Assembly (NCBI GenBank): GCA_903831165.1
Contig: CAIKWV010000213.1
Coordinates: forward strand, 1 to 6,761
Direction of reading: 5' to 3'
Source of the DNA: an uncultured cyanobacterium
GTDB taxonomy: Bacteria; Cyanobacteriota; Cyanobacteriia; PCC-6307; Cyanobiaceae
DNA length: 6,761 bases
Shown here: positions 6,089-6,761 of the stretch, piece by piece
Position numbering within the stretch: the first letter of the stretch is position 1
Layout of the letters: the number at the start of each line of letters is the position of its first letter
Made by a program: the position numbers and the translations under genes
Notes under the pieces: model-generated
The model's input: only the letters and a program-made list of their open reading frames with translations
Told to the model about the DNA's origin: nothing
The model's database searches: none

Positions 6089-6106
6089 GGACATCCCTGG
6101 ATGTCC
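6089..6106. repeat. Inverted repeat GGACATCC-CT-GGATGTCC
   Basis: A perfect 8-bp dyad with a 2-nt centre, 44 nt before the nnr start and about 100 nt upstream of the mnmA start. It could be an operator or, in RNA, a 7-bp hairpin with a four-base loop in a leader. No T run follows, so it is not a terminator. Confidence 0.65.
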
Positions 6107-6149
6107 CGTTCAGATCTCTCCATCATGGAAGTTGCCCTGACTCTCCGTC

Positions 6150-6761
6150 GTGCCCCCTGCCGCCCCCTGGCCCGCCCCCGATGCCGAGCACCTGCTGGTG
6201 ACGGCGGCCCAGATGGCGGATCTGGAAGCGCAGCTGTTCGCCAGCGGCCTGCCGGTGGAGGCGCTGATGGAGAAGGCGGCCCTGGCGATCAGCCGCCGGC
6301 TGCTGGCGGCGGGAGCCGCTGGCGAAGCGCCGTTGCTCGCGGCAGGACAGGCGGTTCTGGTGCTGGTGGGTCCGGGGCACAACGGCGGCGATGGCCTGGT
6401 GATCGCCCGGGAGTTGCAGCTGGCGGGGATGCCGGTGCGGATCTGGAGCCCGTTTGAGCGCCACAAGCCCCTGACCGCGGCCCACCTGCGCCATGCGCTC
6501 TGGCTGGGGATCCCGCGCTTGGAGTCAGAACCTGAGCCGGGCGACGCCGAAATCTGGATCGACGCCCTGTTCGGCATCGGCCAGAGCCGCGCCCCCGGCG
6601 AACGGCTGGAGAGCCTGTTGGAGGCGCGGCAGTCCCACCGGTCCCGATCGCTGTGGGCGGTGGATGGCCCCACCGGCCTCTGTGCGGACAGCGGACGCCT
6701 GTTGGGCCAGGGCGGCGCCACGGCCGAGCGCACCTGGAGCATCGGCCTGCTCAAGCGCGGC
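6150..6761 (+). CDS. nnr: NAD(P)H-hydrate epimerase domain, probably of bifunctional Nnr (partial, 3' end outside window)
   Basis: 204 codons are visible and the frame is still open at the window end. The YjeF-N-type epimerase domain interconverts R and S forms of hydrated NAD(P)H; in many bacteria it is fused to an ADP/ATP-dependent dehydratase that restores NAD(P)H. That second domain would lie beyond 6761 and is inferred. Seen here: LLVTAAQMADLEAQLFASGLP (residues 15-35) and ALMEKAALAISRRLL (38-52), which form the opening helices; VGPGHNGGDGLVIARELQLAG at 73-93, the nucleotide-binding signature; IDALFGIGQ at 137-145 with conserved Asp138; and AVDGPTGLCADSG at 170-182, a variant of the usual VDxPSGL. 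An in-frame TGA at 6138-6140 leaves GTG 6150 as the only start that keeps the whole domain. It lies divergent from mnmA. Confidence 0.9.
   Translation, partial: MPPAAPWPAPDAEHLLVTAAQMADLEAQLFASGLPVEALMEKAALAISRRLLAAGAAGEAPLLAAGQAVLVLVGPGHNGGDGLVIARELQLAGMPVRIWSPFERHKPLTAAHLRHALWLGIPRLESEPEPGDAEIWIDALFGIGQSRAPGERLESLLEARQSHRSRSLWAVDGPTGLCADSGRLLGQGGATAERTWSIGLLKRG

Larger units (their letters stand above)
5988..6149. promoter_or_regulatory. Divergent regulatory region between mnmA and nnr
   Basis: These 162 nt separate the divergent starts of mnmA (5987) and nnr (6150). The region holds the mnmA Shine-Dalgarno (GGGAG on the minus strand, 8 nt before its ATG) and two perfect inverted repeats, at 6042-6058 and 6089-6106. 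I could not place a convincing sigma-70 -10/-35 pair: TTGACG at 6054-6059 looks like a -35, but no TATAAT-like hexamer follows at 16-18 nt. The nnr start has no good Shine-Dalgarno. Confidence 0.5.

Noticed and set aside
6125..6149. ATG 6125 as the nnr start
   Set aside because: It is in a different frame from the epimerase motifs, and in the epimerase frame a TGA occurs at 6138-6140, so GTG 6150 is required unless there is another sequence error.
6110..6754. Minus-strand open frame (214 codons) opposite nnr
   Set aside because: It is antisense to a frame with clear NAD(P)HX epimerase motifs; the translation is Arg/Ser/Pro-rich and featureless.

Overview
The window comes from a GC-rich picocyanobacterium of the Synechococcus/Cyanobium type. 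The psbC tail (photosystem II CP43) fixes it as an oxygenic phototroph. The very high GC, the neighbourhood psbC - maf - cobQ - small ferredoxin - mnmA, and cyanobacterial protein variants fit that group; this placement is inference from memory. I saw no exact GCGATCGC (HIP1) octamer, which agrees with the picocyanobacterial branch but proves little.

Layout, left to right. 1-181: last 59 codons of psbC (+), followed by a textbook intrinsic terminator (217-245). 246-564: no convincing gene. 565-1251: maf (-), a Maf/Ham1-fold nucleotide pyrophosphatase with an unusually long internal insert. 1323-2578: a secreted Cys-paired, Gly-tailed protein with a YcgJ/Fels-1-like N-terminal half, then a small cyanobacterial winged-helix-like protein (+). 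2575-4188: cobQ, cobyric acid synthase (+), overlapping the previous gene by 4 nt. 4298-4543: an 81-residue [2Fe-2S] ferredoxin-like protein (+) with its own Shine-Dalgarno. 4544-4816: an AT-richer spacer holding six consecutive 17-bp direct repeats (4580-4681). 4817-5987: mnmA (-), tRNA 2-thiouridylase, broken into two frames by one extra base in a G run at 5836-5839. 5988-6149: divergent intergenic region with two perfect inverted repeats. 6150-6761: N-terminal epimerase domain of an NAD(P)HX repair enzyme (+), cut by the window edge.

How the genes relate. They are mostly housekeeping: photosynthesis (psbC), nucleotide-pool sanitation (maf), corrin synthesis (cobQ), tRNA wobble modification (mnmA) and metabolite repair (nnr). 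The three genes at 1323-4188 are tightly packed (11-nt gap, then a 4-nt overlap) and probably form one transcript that could include the ferredoxin 109 nt further on; the shared transcription is inference. I see no mobile element, phage, CRISPR, RNA gene or defence system, and no evidence for a new multigene system. The items most worth a second look are the 17-bp repeat array, the mnmA frameshift, the paired dyads upstream of mnmA/nnr, and the exported Cys-rich protein.
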